Part shown: in pieces, positions 16,872 to 24,793 of the stretch
Numbering within the stretch: position 1 is the stretch's first letter
Layout of the letters: the number at the start of each line of letters is the position of its first letter
Source of the DNA: a bacterium
GTDB taxonomy: Archaea > Thermoproteota > Nitrososphaeria > Nitrososphaerales > Gagatemarchaeaceae
Direction of reading: 5' to 3'
DNA: 64,000 nucleotides
NCBI GenBank assembly: GCA_027310575.1
Contig: DAIDAO010000037.1
Span: forward strand, 1 to 64,000
Notes under the pieces: model-generated
Database searches by the model: none
Told to the model about the DNA's origin: nothing
The model's input: the letters and a program-made list of their open reading frames with translations, nothing else
Translations under genes and position numbers: made by a program

Positions 16872-17606
16872 CTAGGCCGTGACCTGAACGGAGAAAGTCA
16901 CCGAAATGGGCTGGAGTCCGTTGGCGCTCAGAGTGAACACGCAGTTGCTGTACTGGCCTGACTGAGAGGGCGCCTGGACGGTCAGGGTGAGTACGATCGT
17001 GTTCGGAACCACGCTCCCGACCGAGACGGCGTTGCTTGAACAGGGGACGGGGGTCGCCGACCCGCTGTTGACAGACTCGCTGCAGCTCAGGAAGGCGAAC
17101 TTCGTGAAGTCGCCGGAAGACACGAGCGTCGCGCTGGAGTAGGTCGCGCTCCCCGAGTCGTAGATGTACACATAGCACGTGAACGTCGAGCCCGCTGTCA
17201 CTCGGTCGCCGGCGCACGAGGGATTCGGCATGCTTACGCTCTGTGAGGGGGCCGTGGCCGTGCTTGTGGTCGTCGACGTGGAGGACGTGGACTGCGTCGG
17301 TGTCGTCGCAGCAGACGAGGTGAACGAAGTCGAGGCGCTCGACGTGAACGAGGTCGTCGGGCCGACGGTCGAGGTGCCGCCGGGCGCGCTGAACCCGGAA
17401 GCGAAGAAGTAGAAGACCCCGCCAGACAGGAAGAGCATGCCGATGAGGAACGCCACCTTGACCGCCCGGGTGCCCCCTCCCTTCTCGTCGCGGAGGGTCT
17501 CTCTCACCCTGAACGCGACGTAGAGGGCGAGCCCCGAAAGGAGGAGGATCGCCACTGCCAGGGCCAGGACGGTCCCGACGATCGTGTAGTCCGAGGGTAC
17601 GGCCAT
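16872..17606 (-). CDS. Membrane-anchored surface protein with Thr/Ser-rich stalk
   Basis: A 244-residue protein with no recognised family. Two hydrophobic segments (about residues 10-32 and 49-68) flank a short charged cytoplasmic loop (RVRETLRDEKGGGTR). A Thr/Ser-rich stalk of about 50 residues follows, then a domain of about 120 residues with five Cys and alternating beta-type patterns ending TVSFSVQVTA, like an Ig-type sandwich. ATG 17606 is preceded in frame by GTG 17609. It follows the glycosyltransferase gene by seven nt on the same strand, so the glycosyltransferase may decorate its stalk. Confidence 0.65.
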   Translation of the reverse strand: MAVPSDYTIVGTVLALAVAILLLSGLALYVAFRVRETLRDEKGGGTRAVKVAFLIGMLFLSGGVFYFFASGFSAPGGTSTVGPTTSFTSSASTSFTSSAATTPTQSTSSTSTTTSTATAPSQSVSMPNPSCAGDRVTAGSTFTCYVYIYDSGSATYSSATLVSSGDFTKFAFLSCSESVNSGSATPVPCSSNAVSVGSVVPNTIVLTLTVQAPSQSGQYSNCVFTLSANGLQPISVTFSVQVTA

Positions 17607-17613
17607 CACATGC

Positions 17614-18777
17614 TCACCGCGCCGGCTTCTCCCACTTCATACCGAGGCTGAGGACCTCTTCCATGAAGGCGGCCGCACGTATGCCGTCCAGGAAGGTGCT
17701 GTAGAAGATGAGCAAAGGGCTGACTATCACCTGCCAGGGCTTCCTCTCCGTGTCGAAGGCGATGGCGGAGATGGCGACGAACGTCTGGATCGCCCAGTAG
17801 CCGGCGAGGCCGTACAGGACCGGCGCCCAGTCCCCTGTCACATATCCCGCAAGCACCGCGAAGAGCGCCAGGAACAGGTTGATGATCGGCGCGATAGTGT
17901 CGTACCACATGTAGGGAATCCCGTACAGGCCGGCAACGCCGTACCGCTTCCTGAAGAACATGTCCTCGTGCTTCGCGAGCACCTGCATCATCCCCCTGTA
18001 CCATCTGCGCCTCTGCTTCAACAGGTCCTCGACCCCTTTCGGCGCGATCGTGTACGCTATCGCCCTGTCCTCGTACTCCACCCTGTACCTCTCCCTGAGT
18101 ATCGCCAGGGTCATGTCGAAATCCTCTGCGAACGTGTGGGGCGAGAAGTAGCTCACCCTCTCCACCGCCTCCTTCCTGAATGCCGCGATCGGCCCGGGGA
18201 CGATCATGACAGTGGCCAGCACCGACTGCCCCTTCCTGCTCAGCGCGATCCCGGTCGTGTACTCCACCTCCTGCAGCCGCTGGAGGAGCCCCTTCGGCCG
18301 GTCCACCTTGACGTTCCCTGAAAGCGCCCCGAGCCTGGGGTCTGAAGCGAACCTGCGCGCCAGCGCGGTCAGCGCCCCGCGGTTCAGGCGGGTGTCCGCG
18401 TCCACCGTGAGTATGACCGTCCCTGAAGAGGACCTGATGCCAGCGTTGAGCGCCTCCGCCTTCCCCCTGTTCTCTTGGTGGACCACCTTCACGTTCGGGC
18501 CCTCGTACTTCTTCGAGATCTCGAGAGTCCTGTCGGTCGACCCGTCGTCGACCACGACGACCTCGTAGTCGCCGTAGTCCTGGGAGAGCAGCGATTCGAT
18601 GCTGGAGGCGATGCTCTTCTCCTCGTTGTAGGCAGGGACTATCACCGACACCCTGTCCGTCGGGGTGGCGCCAGTGCCGCGCCTGAAGTTGTAGGCGATC
18701 GACAGGAACCACAGGCTGAACACTCGGACCAGGGCTACCACGAGCAGGCCGAGGAAGACGAGGAGTGTGAATTCCAA
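17614..18777 (-). CDS. Membrane glycosyltransferase, family 2 (processive type)
   Basis: 387 residues. An N-terminal membrane helix (residues 3-24) precedes a GT2 catalytic domain with SVIVPAYNEEKSI, VVVVDDGSTDRTLE, the metal-binding DADTRL, the base-containing EDFDMT, and QRRRWYRG, the Q-x-x-R-W motif of processive enzymes such as hyaluronan, cellulose or poly-GlcNAc synthases. Three or four membrane helices follow at about residues 265-375. It could build a surface polysaccharide or transfer sugars to lipid carriers. The start is TTG. The next gene downstream encodes a Thr/Ser-rich surface protein. Confidence 0.87.
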   Translation of the reverse strand: MEFTLLVFLGLLVVALVRVFSLWFLSIAYNFRRGTGATPTDRVSVIVPAYNEEKSIASSIESLLSQDYGDYEVVVVDDGSTDRTLEISKKYEGPNVKVVHQENRGKAEALNAGIRSSSGTVILTVDADTRLNRGALTALARRFASDPRLGALSGNVKVDRPKGLLQRLQEVEYTTGIALSRKGQSVLATVMIVPGPIAAFRKEAVERVSYFSPHTFAEDFDMTLAILRERYRVEYEDRAIAYTIAPKGVEDLLKQRRRWYRGMMQVLAKHEDMFFRKRYGVAGLYGIPYMWYDTIAPIINLFLALFAVLAGYVTGDWAPVLYGLAGYWAIQTFVAISAIAFDTERKPWQVIVSPLLIFYSTFLDGIRAAAFMEEVLSLGMKWEKPAR

Positions 18778-19051
18778 TCGATATTCCCCTGGTTTCTCGC
18801 TTCCGTTCAGGAGACTGGCCGCTGCCCGATTTTAACCCACATATTTGGACACCAGACTCACGGGCGTTCCGGCATGCGATGAGACGCGCAACGTCCCGGC
18901 AGGATGAAGGACGGCCACTTCTGGACGCTGTCCGAGGTTCCGGCTCGTTGAGCCCAGCCATGCCCGTCATAGTTCCGTGGCCCCCGGCCGCTTCGTGGGG
19001 CCTAATCCCTTAGGCGGCAGCTTTAACGAATGTTAGTTATACCCGAGCGCG

Positions 19052-20194
19052 TTGCGACCGCCGTGGACCATCAGGACAGATACGTCGGGGACCCCGCTGT
19101 TCGTCTGTTGGGAGACCACGAAGGCCTGCCTCCTCGCCTGCCGTCACTGCAGGGCTAGGGCGATCCGGAGGCCACTCGAGGGCGAGCTTGACCGGCGTCA
19201 GGGAATTGCGCTCATCGACCAACTCTTGGAGTTCGACGAGCCTTACCCGGCTCTCCTCATGACTGGAGGCGACCCGCTCATGCGGCCAGACTTCTTCGAG
19301 CTCGTCGAACATGCGAAGAGCAGGGGCCTCTACGTCGCGGTCGCCGCGAGCGTGACGCCGCGGCTGAACGAGGAGTCGATCCTGCGCATGAAGGACCTCG
19401 GCGTCGACATAATGTCGGTCAGCCTCGACGGGGCGTCCCCGCTCACCCACGACAGGCTCCGGGGCGTCCCAGGCACCTGGGAGGCTACCGTGCGGGCGCT
19501 CAAGCTCGCGAGGGACGCGGGGCTGAGGGCGCAGGTCAACACCACGGTCATGAGGAGCAACGTCGGCGAGCTGGCCGACATCTTCCACATAGCCAGAGAA
19601 GCAGGCTCGGTCGCATGGGAGGTCTTCTTCCTCATCCGGACGGGCCGGGGCGCTTCGCTGGAGAGCCTTCAGGCGGCCGAGTGCGAGGAGGTCATGCACT
19701 TCCTCTATGACGCCTCGCAGTACGGGCTCCCAGTCAGGACTTCCGAGGGTCCGAGCTTCAGGAGGGTCCGAGTCGAGCGACAGAAGGCTGCAGGCTCGCC
19801 AGCCGGAGGAACATACCAGGGGCTTTCACGGCGGCTGCGGGCGCTCGAGGGCGCTCCCACGCCGCAGCCTTCGGTCAGACCGACGCAGACGAGGGACGGG
19901 AAGGGCCTCATGTTCGTCGGGTACAACGGCGAGGTCTTCCCGAGCGGGTTCCTGCCGCTGAGCGCCGGCCGCGTCCCGGATGAGAGGCTCGTCTCAATCT
20001 ATAGGTCGAACCAGCTCTTCGCGAGCCTGAAAGACGCGTCGATGCTGAAGGGGAGATGCGGAAGGTGCGAATACCGGGAGATCTGCGGGGGTTCGAGGTC
20101 CAGGGCCTTCGCCGAGCTGGGGGACCCGCTGGGGGAGGACCCCGCCTGCCCGTATGTACCGAGGTCCAACACCGCAGTGCCGACCATGACGTGA
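19052..20194 (+). CDS. Radical SAM/SPASM domain protein
   Basis: A 380-residue protein with the radical SAM cluster motif C-x3-C-x2-C (Cys26, Cys30, Cys33, in CLLACRHC), the glycine-rich LLMTGGDPLMRP strand and VSLDGASP. A C-terminal SPASM-type cluster region (CGRCEYREICGG and later DPACPY) should hold extra Fe-S clusters. Relatives include AhbC/AhbD-type heme enzymes and peptide-modifying enzymes, and the sequence resembles the family annotated as TIGR04053. The heme operon starts 600 nt downstream, so a tetrapyrrole role is possible but not shown. The start is TTG, with an AT-rich element (TTAGTTATAC) 10-20 nt before it. Confidence 0.85.
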   Translation: MRPPWTIRTDTSGTPLFVCWETTKACLLACRHCRARAIRRPLEGELDRRQGIALIDQLLEFDEPYPALLMTGGDPLMRPDFFELVEHAKSRGLYVAVAASVTPRLNEESILRMKDLGVDIMSVSLDGASPLTHDRLRGVPGTWEATVRALKLARDAGLRAQVNTTVMRSNVGELADIFHIAREAGSVAWEVFFLIRTGRGASLESLQAAECEEVMHFLYDASQYGLPVRTSEGPSFRRVRVERQKAAGSPAGGTYQGLSRRLRALEGAPTPQPSVRPTQTRDGKGLMFVGYNGEVFPSGFLPLSAGRVPDERLVSIYRSNQLFASLKDASMLKGRCGRCEYREICGGSRSRAFAELGDPLGEDPACPYVPRSNTAVPTMT

Positions 20195-20197
20195 GGT

Positions 20198-20554
20198 CTA
20201 GTCCCACGTCAACATCATTGATGGGCTACGATTCAGATCATCGAGGAAGATATCTTTGCGTCTGCCTCCCATGTCTGGTTGCAGTTTCCTGACGACGGCC
20301 AATATTGAATCAGCCTTCTCCTCGGGAAACGACAACTCAATGGTGTCGGTGTATGGGCCACCCTCTCTTTGAATCCTCTCAGGTTCATCTAATACATCGC
20401 CAACCTTCACAATGGTCGCCCCTGCAGCATAGAGTTCCTTCACAGCCTCGACTGCCTCGGCGGTCGTCGCGAAGCGGTTTGTCGCAAGGGCAGACTTGTT
20501 ACCGTTACGCTGCAGCCACGACAAGGCTTCGAATTCAGTCGGTCCCAACTTCAT
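20198..20554 (-). CDS. Hypothetical protein, 118 residues, in a lower-GC stretch
   Basis: I do not recognise this protein. It starts MKLGPTEFEALSWLQRNG, has FATTAEAVEAVKELYAAGA in the middle and ends in a charged, Asp-rich tail; no membrane segment or signal peptide is seen. It is predicted as mixed alpha/beta. Codon use is visibly less GC-rich than in both neighbours, which suggests transfer. An upstream 40-residue ORF in another frame overlaps its start by 20 nt, so either the two are coupled or a frameshift splits one longer gene. It is tail to tail with the radical SAM gene. Confidence 0.55.
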   Translation of the reverse strand: MKLGPTEFEALSWLQRNGNKSALATNRFATTAEAVEAVKELYAAGATIVKVGDVLDEPERIQREGGPYTDTIELSFPEEKADSILAVVRKLQPDMGGRRKDIFLDDLNRSPSMMLTWD

Positions 20555-20657
20555 TGGAGTGCGTCCCACCAACCCTGGGATAAGCCTTGAAGCCAAGGTT
20601 GACTCTCATGGAAGCTTCGGCGAGGTATTTCATCGCCACCACTCCGCCAGTGTCCAT
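20535..20657 (-). CDS. Possible 40-residue leaderless protein upstream of the 118-residue gene
   Basis: An ORF beginning MDTGGVVAMKYLAEASMRVN and ending in TGA 20 nt inside the next gene. A TATA-like TATTATAG (20681-20688, minus strand) lies 28 nt before its ATG, the normal spacing for a leaderless transcript here. It could be a real small protein coupled to the next gene, or the N-terminal part of one gene broken by a frameshift near 20555-20580. Confidence 0.35.
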   Translation of the reverse strand: MDTGGVVAMKYLAEASMRVNLGFKAYPRVGGTHSNEVGTD

Positions 20658-20757
20658 GCTGTCTAGGAGGCGGAATCTCGCTATAATACAAAGGCCTTCG
20701 CACGCGCCCTCGCAGGTGGGGTCTGGCGAAAGTGGGACAGCACCGGCTTAACAAACG

Positions 20758-20769
20758 CTAAATATAATG
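20758..20769 (+). promoter_or_regulatory. TATA box of the heme operon
   Basis: CTAAATATAATG, a strong TATA-like sequence centred about 31 nt before the hemA ATG at 20795, predicting a leader of about five nt. Confidence 0.55.
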
Positions 20770-20794
20770 AGCTCTGGCCGCCGGCGAATCGTCA

Positions 20795-22084
20795 ATGGGT
20801 GCGCCCAAGGGGGGAGCTGGACACGCCATGCATGATTGGGGCGAAGAACCACCAGCGCCTTCCCTCGTCTTAGTCGGTACGTCCTTCCGGACCGCAGGGA
20901 TAGCCACGAGGGAGCGCGTAGCAAGGCGCCTCGCGAGGCCCGGGCAGCCCGATATCCTCTCCGGTGGAGGCAGGATAATGGAGAGCGCTATCATCGAGAC
21001 CTGCAACAGGCTCGAGCTCTATCTTGTGTGCAGCAGCGCGGAAGAGGCGGCGAGGTCGGCGATGGAGCAGCTCGGCAGGGGCACTCCTTCTGGAAGCTTC
21101 TACGTAAAGAGCGGCGCGGACGCGGTCAGGCACCTCTTCAGGGTGGCTTCGGGCCTCGATTCCCCTGTCCTGGGCGAGGAGCAGATACTCGAGCAGGTCA
21201 GGGAGGCAGGGAGAACGGCAAGGACCGCGGGGAGCGCGAAGTCGGTCCTCTCCTCGCTCTTCGACGCAGCGTACAGCTCAGGCAGGCGCATACGCGCGTC
21301 GTACGAGGTCTCTCCTGAGAACAGGTCGGTCAGCTCGTTCGCTCTGAAGCACGCGCTGGAGGAGGTCGGGGGTCGGCCGGCAAGCGCGCTGCTGATAGGA
21401 TCAGGCGAGACGGCCAAGCTCGCCGCGCTCAAGCTGAAGGGGTCCACGGTCTACCTCCTCTCGGCCAGGAGGGGGGTCGAGTCCAGGTTCCCGAAAGCGG
21501 TGAGGATTCCGAGACGCAGGCTGCGCGAGGCTGCCGAGAAGTGTGACCTGATAATATCGGCCACGAGGCGCCGTCGCTACGTCCTGACCGCAAGAGACCT
21601 CCCGAGGGCCAAGAAGGTGGTGGTTCTCGACCTCGGCTTCCCGAGGAACGTCGACCCGTCCGTGGGCGACTTGAAGCTCGTGAGGCTGTACGACCTGGAC
21701 GCCGTGGCGGAATGGGCCCTTTCCAGGACGCCCATCAGGAACGCTGCCGCAGAGGCATCGGTCGAAGAGGAGACGAAGCGGTTCGCCGCATGGCTCACCG
21801 CCAGCAGGCTCACCCCGACCCTCGCCAGCATCTACAGGTGGGCCGAGAGCATAAGGGAGGAGGAAGCCGTCGCAGCTCTCAGGAAGCTCCCGAACCTCTC
21901 GGCGCACGACAGGGGCGTCGTCGAGGCCCTCAGCAGGCGGCTCACGGGGAAGCTGATCTCGCCGCACGCCGCGTTCGTGAAGCAGCTCGGCAGCGGAGAG
22001 GGGCAGCAGGAGAGGCTTCTCTTGCTCGAGTCGATCTTCAGAGACGGAGGGAAGGCTGCGCAGAAGCCGAAGGTGGGCGCCTGA
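20795..22084 (+). CDS. hemA: Glutamyl-tRNA reductase
   Basis: A 429-residue enzyme that reduces Glu-tRNA to glutamate-1-semialdehyde, the first step of C5-type tetrapyrrole synthesis. Visible motifs are the N-terminal SFRTAGIATRER, IETCNRLELYLV with the catalytic Cys, and SPVLGEEQILEQV. The NADPH Rossmann site is LLIGSGETAKLAALKLKG, and a C-terminal helical dimerisation region starts near residue 310. It is the first gene of hemA-hemQ-hemE-hemH; its TGA overlaps the hemQ ATG by one nt. An in-frame ATG at 20828 is an alternative start. Confidence 0.95.
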   Translation: MGAPKGGAGHAMHDWGEEPPAPSLVLVGTSFRTAGIATRERVARRLARPGQPDILSGGGRIMESAIIETCNRLELYLVCSSAEEAARSAMEQLGRGTPSGSFYVKSGADAVRHLFRVASGLDSPVLGEEQILEQVREAGRTARTAGSAKSVLSSLFDAAYSSGRRIRASYEVSPENRSVSSFALKHALEEVGGRPASALLIGSGETAKLAALKLKGSTVYLLSARRGVESRFPKAVRIPRRRLREAAEKCDLIISATRRRRYVLTARDLPRAKKVVVLDLGFPRNVDPSVGDLKLVRLYDLDAVAEWALSRTPIRNAAAEASVEEETKRFAAWLTASRLTPTLASIYRWAESIREEEAVAALRKLPNLSAHDRGVVEALSRRLTGKLISPHAAFVKQLGSGEGQQERLLLLESIFRDGGKAAQKPKVGA

Positions 22085-22794
22085 TGGAGGAAAGGCGCGA
22101 GGAAGCGCCGGCGGCTGCCCAGCTCGAGAAGAGCTACCTGAAGTACACTTTCTTCAAGGTGTCCCGCGAGTGGAGGTCCCTCGGCGCCGAGGCGAGGGAG
22201 GAATCGAAGAGGGAGTTCCTCCAGGTCCTGGAATCTTCCGCGACGGCCCTCTCCTTCTTCTCGCTCGTCGGGCTGAGGGGGGACACAGACTTCATGATCC
22301 TGGCGGAATCCCCTAGCCTCGACTCCTTCCAGACGCTCGTCTCAGACGTCCTTTCGACCAAGCTCGGCAGGTACCTCGAGATGCCGTACTCCTACCTGGC
22401 GATGACCAGGAGCTCGAAGTACCTCGGCTCTCACAGGCACGCAGGCCAGGAAGGGTCGATGCGCCAGCCCTCCTCCAGCAGGTTCATCTTCGTCTATCCG
22501 TTCGTGAAGAAGCGGGAGTGGTACAGGCTGCCGTTCACCGAGAGGCAGAGGATCATGGCTGAGCACTTCAAGATCGGACACAAGTATCCCTCGATAAAGA
22601 TCAACACGGGCTATTCGTTCGGCCTCGACGATCAGGAGTTCGTGCTCGCCTTCGAAGGGGACGACCCCTCCGAATTCCTCGAGCTGGTCGAGGAACTGAG
22701 GAGCTCAGAAGCGAGCATGTACACGGAGCTGGAGACCCCCATCTTCACCTGTCGCCGCGTAGATCCGGCGACCATGCTCTCCCTCCTGGGATAA
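22084..22794 (+). CDS. hemQ: Coproheme decarboxylase, HemQ/chlorite dismutase-like
   Basis: A 236-residue protein of the chlorite dismutase/HemQ superfamily with two ferredoxin-like halves. The second half holds REWYRLPFTERQRIMAEH and GHKYPSIKINTGYSFGLDD, where the His of GHKYP is the expected proximal heme ligand, and ends in YTELETPIFT. HemQ (ChdC) decarboxylates coproheme to heme b with peroxide. Placement between hemA and hemE, with a one-nt overlap, supports heme synthesis rather than chlorite removal. A loop rich in Gln and Ser (about residues 117-137) replaces part of the Firmicute sequence. Confidence 0.9.
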   Translation: MEERREEAPAAAQLEKSYLKYTFFKVSREWRSLGAEAREESKREFLQVLESSATALSFFSLVGLRGDTDFMILAESPSLDSFQTLVSDVLSTKLGRYLEMPYSYLAMTRSSKYLGSHRHAGQEGSMRQPSSSRFIFVYPFVKKREWYRLPFTERQRIMAEHFKIGHKYPSIKINTGYSFGLDDQEFVLAFEGDDPSEFLELVEELRSSEASMYTELETPIFTCRRVDPATMLSLLG

Positions 22795-22853
22795 GGGTCT
22801 GCGATGGATGTGCGAGATTCGAGGGGGCGCCGCTCCGAGGCGGAGGCTGCGCT

Positions 22854-23891
22854 GTGACGCGCGAGGGTTCGCAGTTCGTCCGAGCGTGCCTCCGGGAGGA
22901 GACGGAATACACCCCCGTCTGGTTCATGAGGCAGGCGGGAAGGTTCCTGCCTAGCTACAGGCGGATAAAGGGGGCCCGGAACGTGCTGGAGGTCGCCAAG
23001 GACCCCGTGCTTGCTTCGGAGGCGGCAGCAGACGCTGTGCGCGCCCTCGGCGTCGACGCAGGGATCATCTTCGCGGACATCATGCTGCCTCTCGAGGCGA
23101 TGGGGGTCAAGCTCAGGATCGAAGAGGACGTCGGGCCCCTCATCTCGAACCCGATACGCACGTCCGAGGACGTCACCGCGCTCCGCAGGGTGGACCCGGG
23201 GGCCGACCTCCCCTTCGTCTACGAGGGCATAGACAGGACCATCCAGAAGCTCGACGGACGGACCCCTCTGATCGGGTTCTCCGGTGCTCCGTTCACCCTC
23301 GCGGCCTACATGATCGAAGGTGCGCCGAGCAGGGAGCTCGCGAAGACCAGGTCTCTCATGTACTCCGACCCGGAGACGTGGCGCCTCCTGATGAGAAGCC
23401 TGACCGACATGACCAAGGCGTATCTCTCGGAGCAGGTCAAGCACGGCGTGTCCGCTGTCCAGCTGTTCGACAGCTGGGTGGGGTGCCTCTCCCCCCACGA
23501 CTACCAGCGGTTCGTCTCTCCCTACACCCGCGAGATATTCGCTTCGACTGACACGGTGCCAAGGATCCACTTCTGCGCCGACTCATCCGCGCTACTAGAG
23601 GAGTTCCATCGCACCGGGCCTGACGTCCTCAGCGTCGACTGGAGGATACCCATCGACGAGGTCTGGCGTAGGTGCGGTGACGACACCGCAGTCCAGGGGA
23701 ACCTCGACCCCGCGGCAGCGCTCGCCGGGGGCGCGGAGATGAGGAACCAGGTCGCAGGGATACTGGACAGGGCCAAAGGCCGGAGCGGCCACATATTCAG
23801 CCTGGGTCACGGCGTCCTCCGCGGCACAGACCCGGACACTCTCCGCGAGGTAGTGAGCTACGTGCACGAAAGCACCAGGAGGGGAGCCTGA
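22854..23891 (+). CDS. hemE: Uroporphyrinogen decarboxylase
   Basis: A 345-residue UroD, converting uroporphyrinogen III to coproporphyrinogen III. The signature PVWFMRQAGRFLPSYR, with its substrate-binding Arg, is complete, as are the catalytic Asp in FADIMLPLEAMG and the conserved GFSGAPFTLAAYMIEG. HGVSAVQLFDSWVG and SLGHGVLRGTDP near the end are also typical. It starts with GTG 59 nt after hemQ. Its TGA is overlapped by a likely CTG start of hemH. Full decarboxylation suits the coproporphyrin-dependent heme route, not the siroheme route. Confidence 0.95.
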   Translation: MTREGSQFVRACLREETEYTPVWFMRQAGRFLPSYRRIKGARNVLEVAKDPVLASEAAADAVRALGVDAGIIFADIMLPLEAMGVKLRIEEDVGPLISNPIRTSEDVTALRRVDPGADLPFVYEGIDRTIQKLDGRTPLIGFSGAPFTLAAYMIEGAPSRELAKTRSLMYSDPETWRLLMRSLTDMTKAYLSEQVKHGVSAVQLFDSWVGCLSPHDYQRFVSPYTREIFASTDTVPRIHFCADSSALLEEFHRTGPDVLSVDWRIPIDEVWRRCGDDTAVQGNLDPAAALAGGAEMRNQVAGILDRAKGRSGHIFSLGHGVLRGTDPDTLREVVSYVHESTRRGA

Positions 23892-24793
23892 CGAAGGGGG
23901 TCCTGCTCATGACGTACGGCACACCCAGCTCCATGGAGGGGGTGGCCGAGTACTACACCAACATCCGCGGGGGGCAGAGGCCGTCCCAGGCCGAGATCGA
24001 CAACCTTCGCAGGCGGTACGAGACGATAGGGGGGACGTCCCCGCTCATCCGGATCACGGAGAGCCTGCGAGGCAAGCTCCAACGCCGCCTCGCGGCCGAA
24101 GGCTCGGAGACCCTCGTCTACTCCGCCATGAAGCACTCGGAGCCGTTCATCGCAGACGTGGTGAGGAGGGCCGCAGACGAAGGGGTCGACGAGCTTCTTT
24201 CGATCGCGCTCGCACCCCACTTCTCCAAGATGAGCGTCGGGACTTACATGCTTGCAGTCGAGATGGCGAACGCCGCGCTCCCGAGGAAGATGAAGCTCAC
24301 CTCGGTTGACTCATGGCACACGAACCCGAAGCTAATCCAGGCCTGGGCGTCGAGGATCAGAAGCGCCGAGCGGACTCTCCCGGGAACCTACTCCCTTGTC
24401 TTCTCCGCCCACAGCCTCCCGGAGAAGATACTGGCGAGCGGGGATCCCTACAGGTATCAGCTGGTCGAGTCGTGCGAATCGGTGTCCGCGGCCCTCCGAA
24501 GAGAAGAGTGGAGCTTCTCGTTCCAGAGCGCGGGCCACACGAGGGACCCCTGGCTGGGGCCGGACATACTCGAGCACCTCCAGGACAGGCTTGACTACGG
24601 CTCCAGGAGCTTCCTGATCGCGCCGATAGGGTTCGTCGCAGACCATCTGGAGATCCTATACGACATCGACGTCGAGTGCAGGCATTGGGCAGAGACAGCT
24701 GGCGCCCGACTGGAGAGATGCCGCATGCTCAACGACGACGACGACTTCGTAGAGTGCCTCCGTTCCGTGGTCGACGAGCGGCGCTTCCTATGA
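23888..24793 (+). CDS. hemH: Ferrochelatase (coproporphyrin ferrochelatase type)
   Basis: A chelatase of about 301 residues that inserts Fe2+ into a porphyrin. TKGVLLMTYGTPSSMEGVAEYY is the standard first strand and loop, and SAHSLPEKI carries the metal-binding His. GPDILEHL and PIGFVADHLEILYDIDVE, with the catalytic Glu, complete the site. The first ATG is 23909, but that start would cut the first beta strand KGVLLMTYG. No ATG, GTG or TTG lies between the hemE stop and it. CTG 23888 overlaps the hemE TGA as CTGA, so I extend to it. With HemQ and HemE in the operon, the likely substrate is coproporphyrin III. Confidence 0.9.
   Translation: MTKGVLLMTYGTPSSMEGVAEYYTNIRGGQRPSQAEIDNLRRRYETIGGTSPLIRITESLRGKLQRRLAAEGSETLVYSAMKHSEPFIADVVRRAADEGVDELLSIALAPHFSKMSVGTYMLAVEMANAALPRKMKLTSVDSWHTNPKLIQAWASRIRSAERTLPGTYSLVFSAHSLPEKILASGDPYRYQLVESCESVSAALRREEWSFSFQSAGHTRDPWLGPDILEHLQDRLDYGSRSFLIAPIGFVADHLEILYDIDVECRHWAETAGARLERCRMLNDDDDFVECLRSVVDERRFL

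Noticed and set aside
22084-22794. Chlorite dismutase for perchlorate or chlorite respiration
   Set aside because: The same superfamily includes true chlorite dismutases, but the gene is embedded between hemA and hemE with overlaps, and no chlorate reductase genes are near, so HemQ is the better call.
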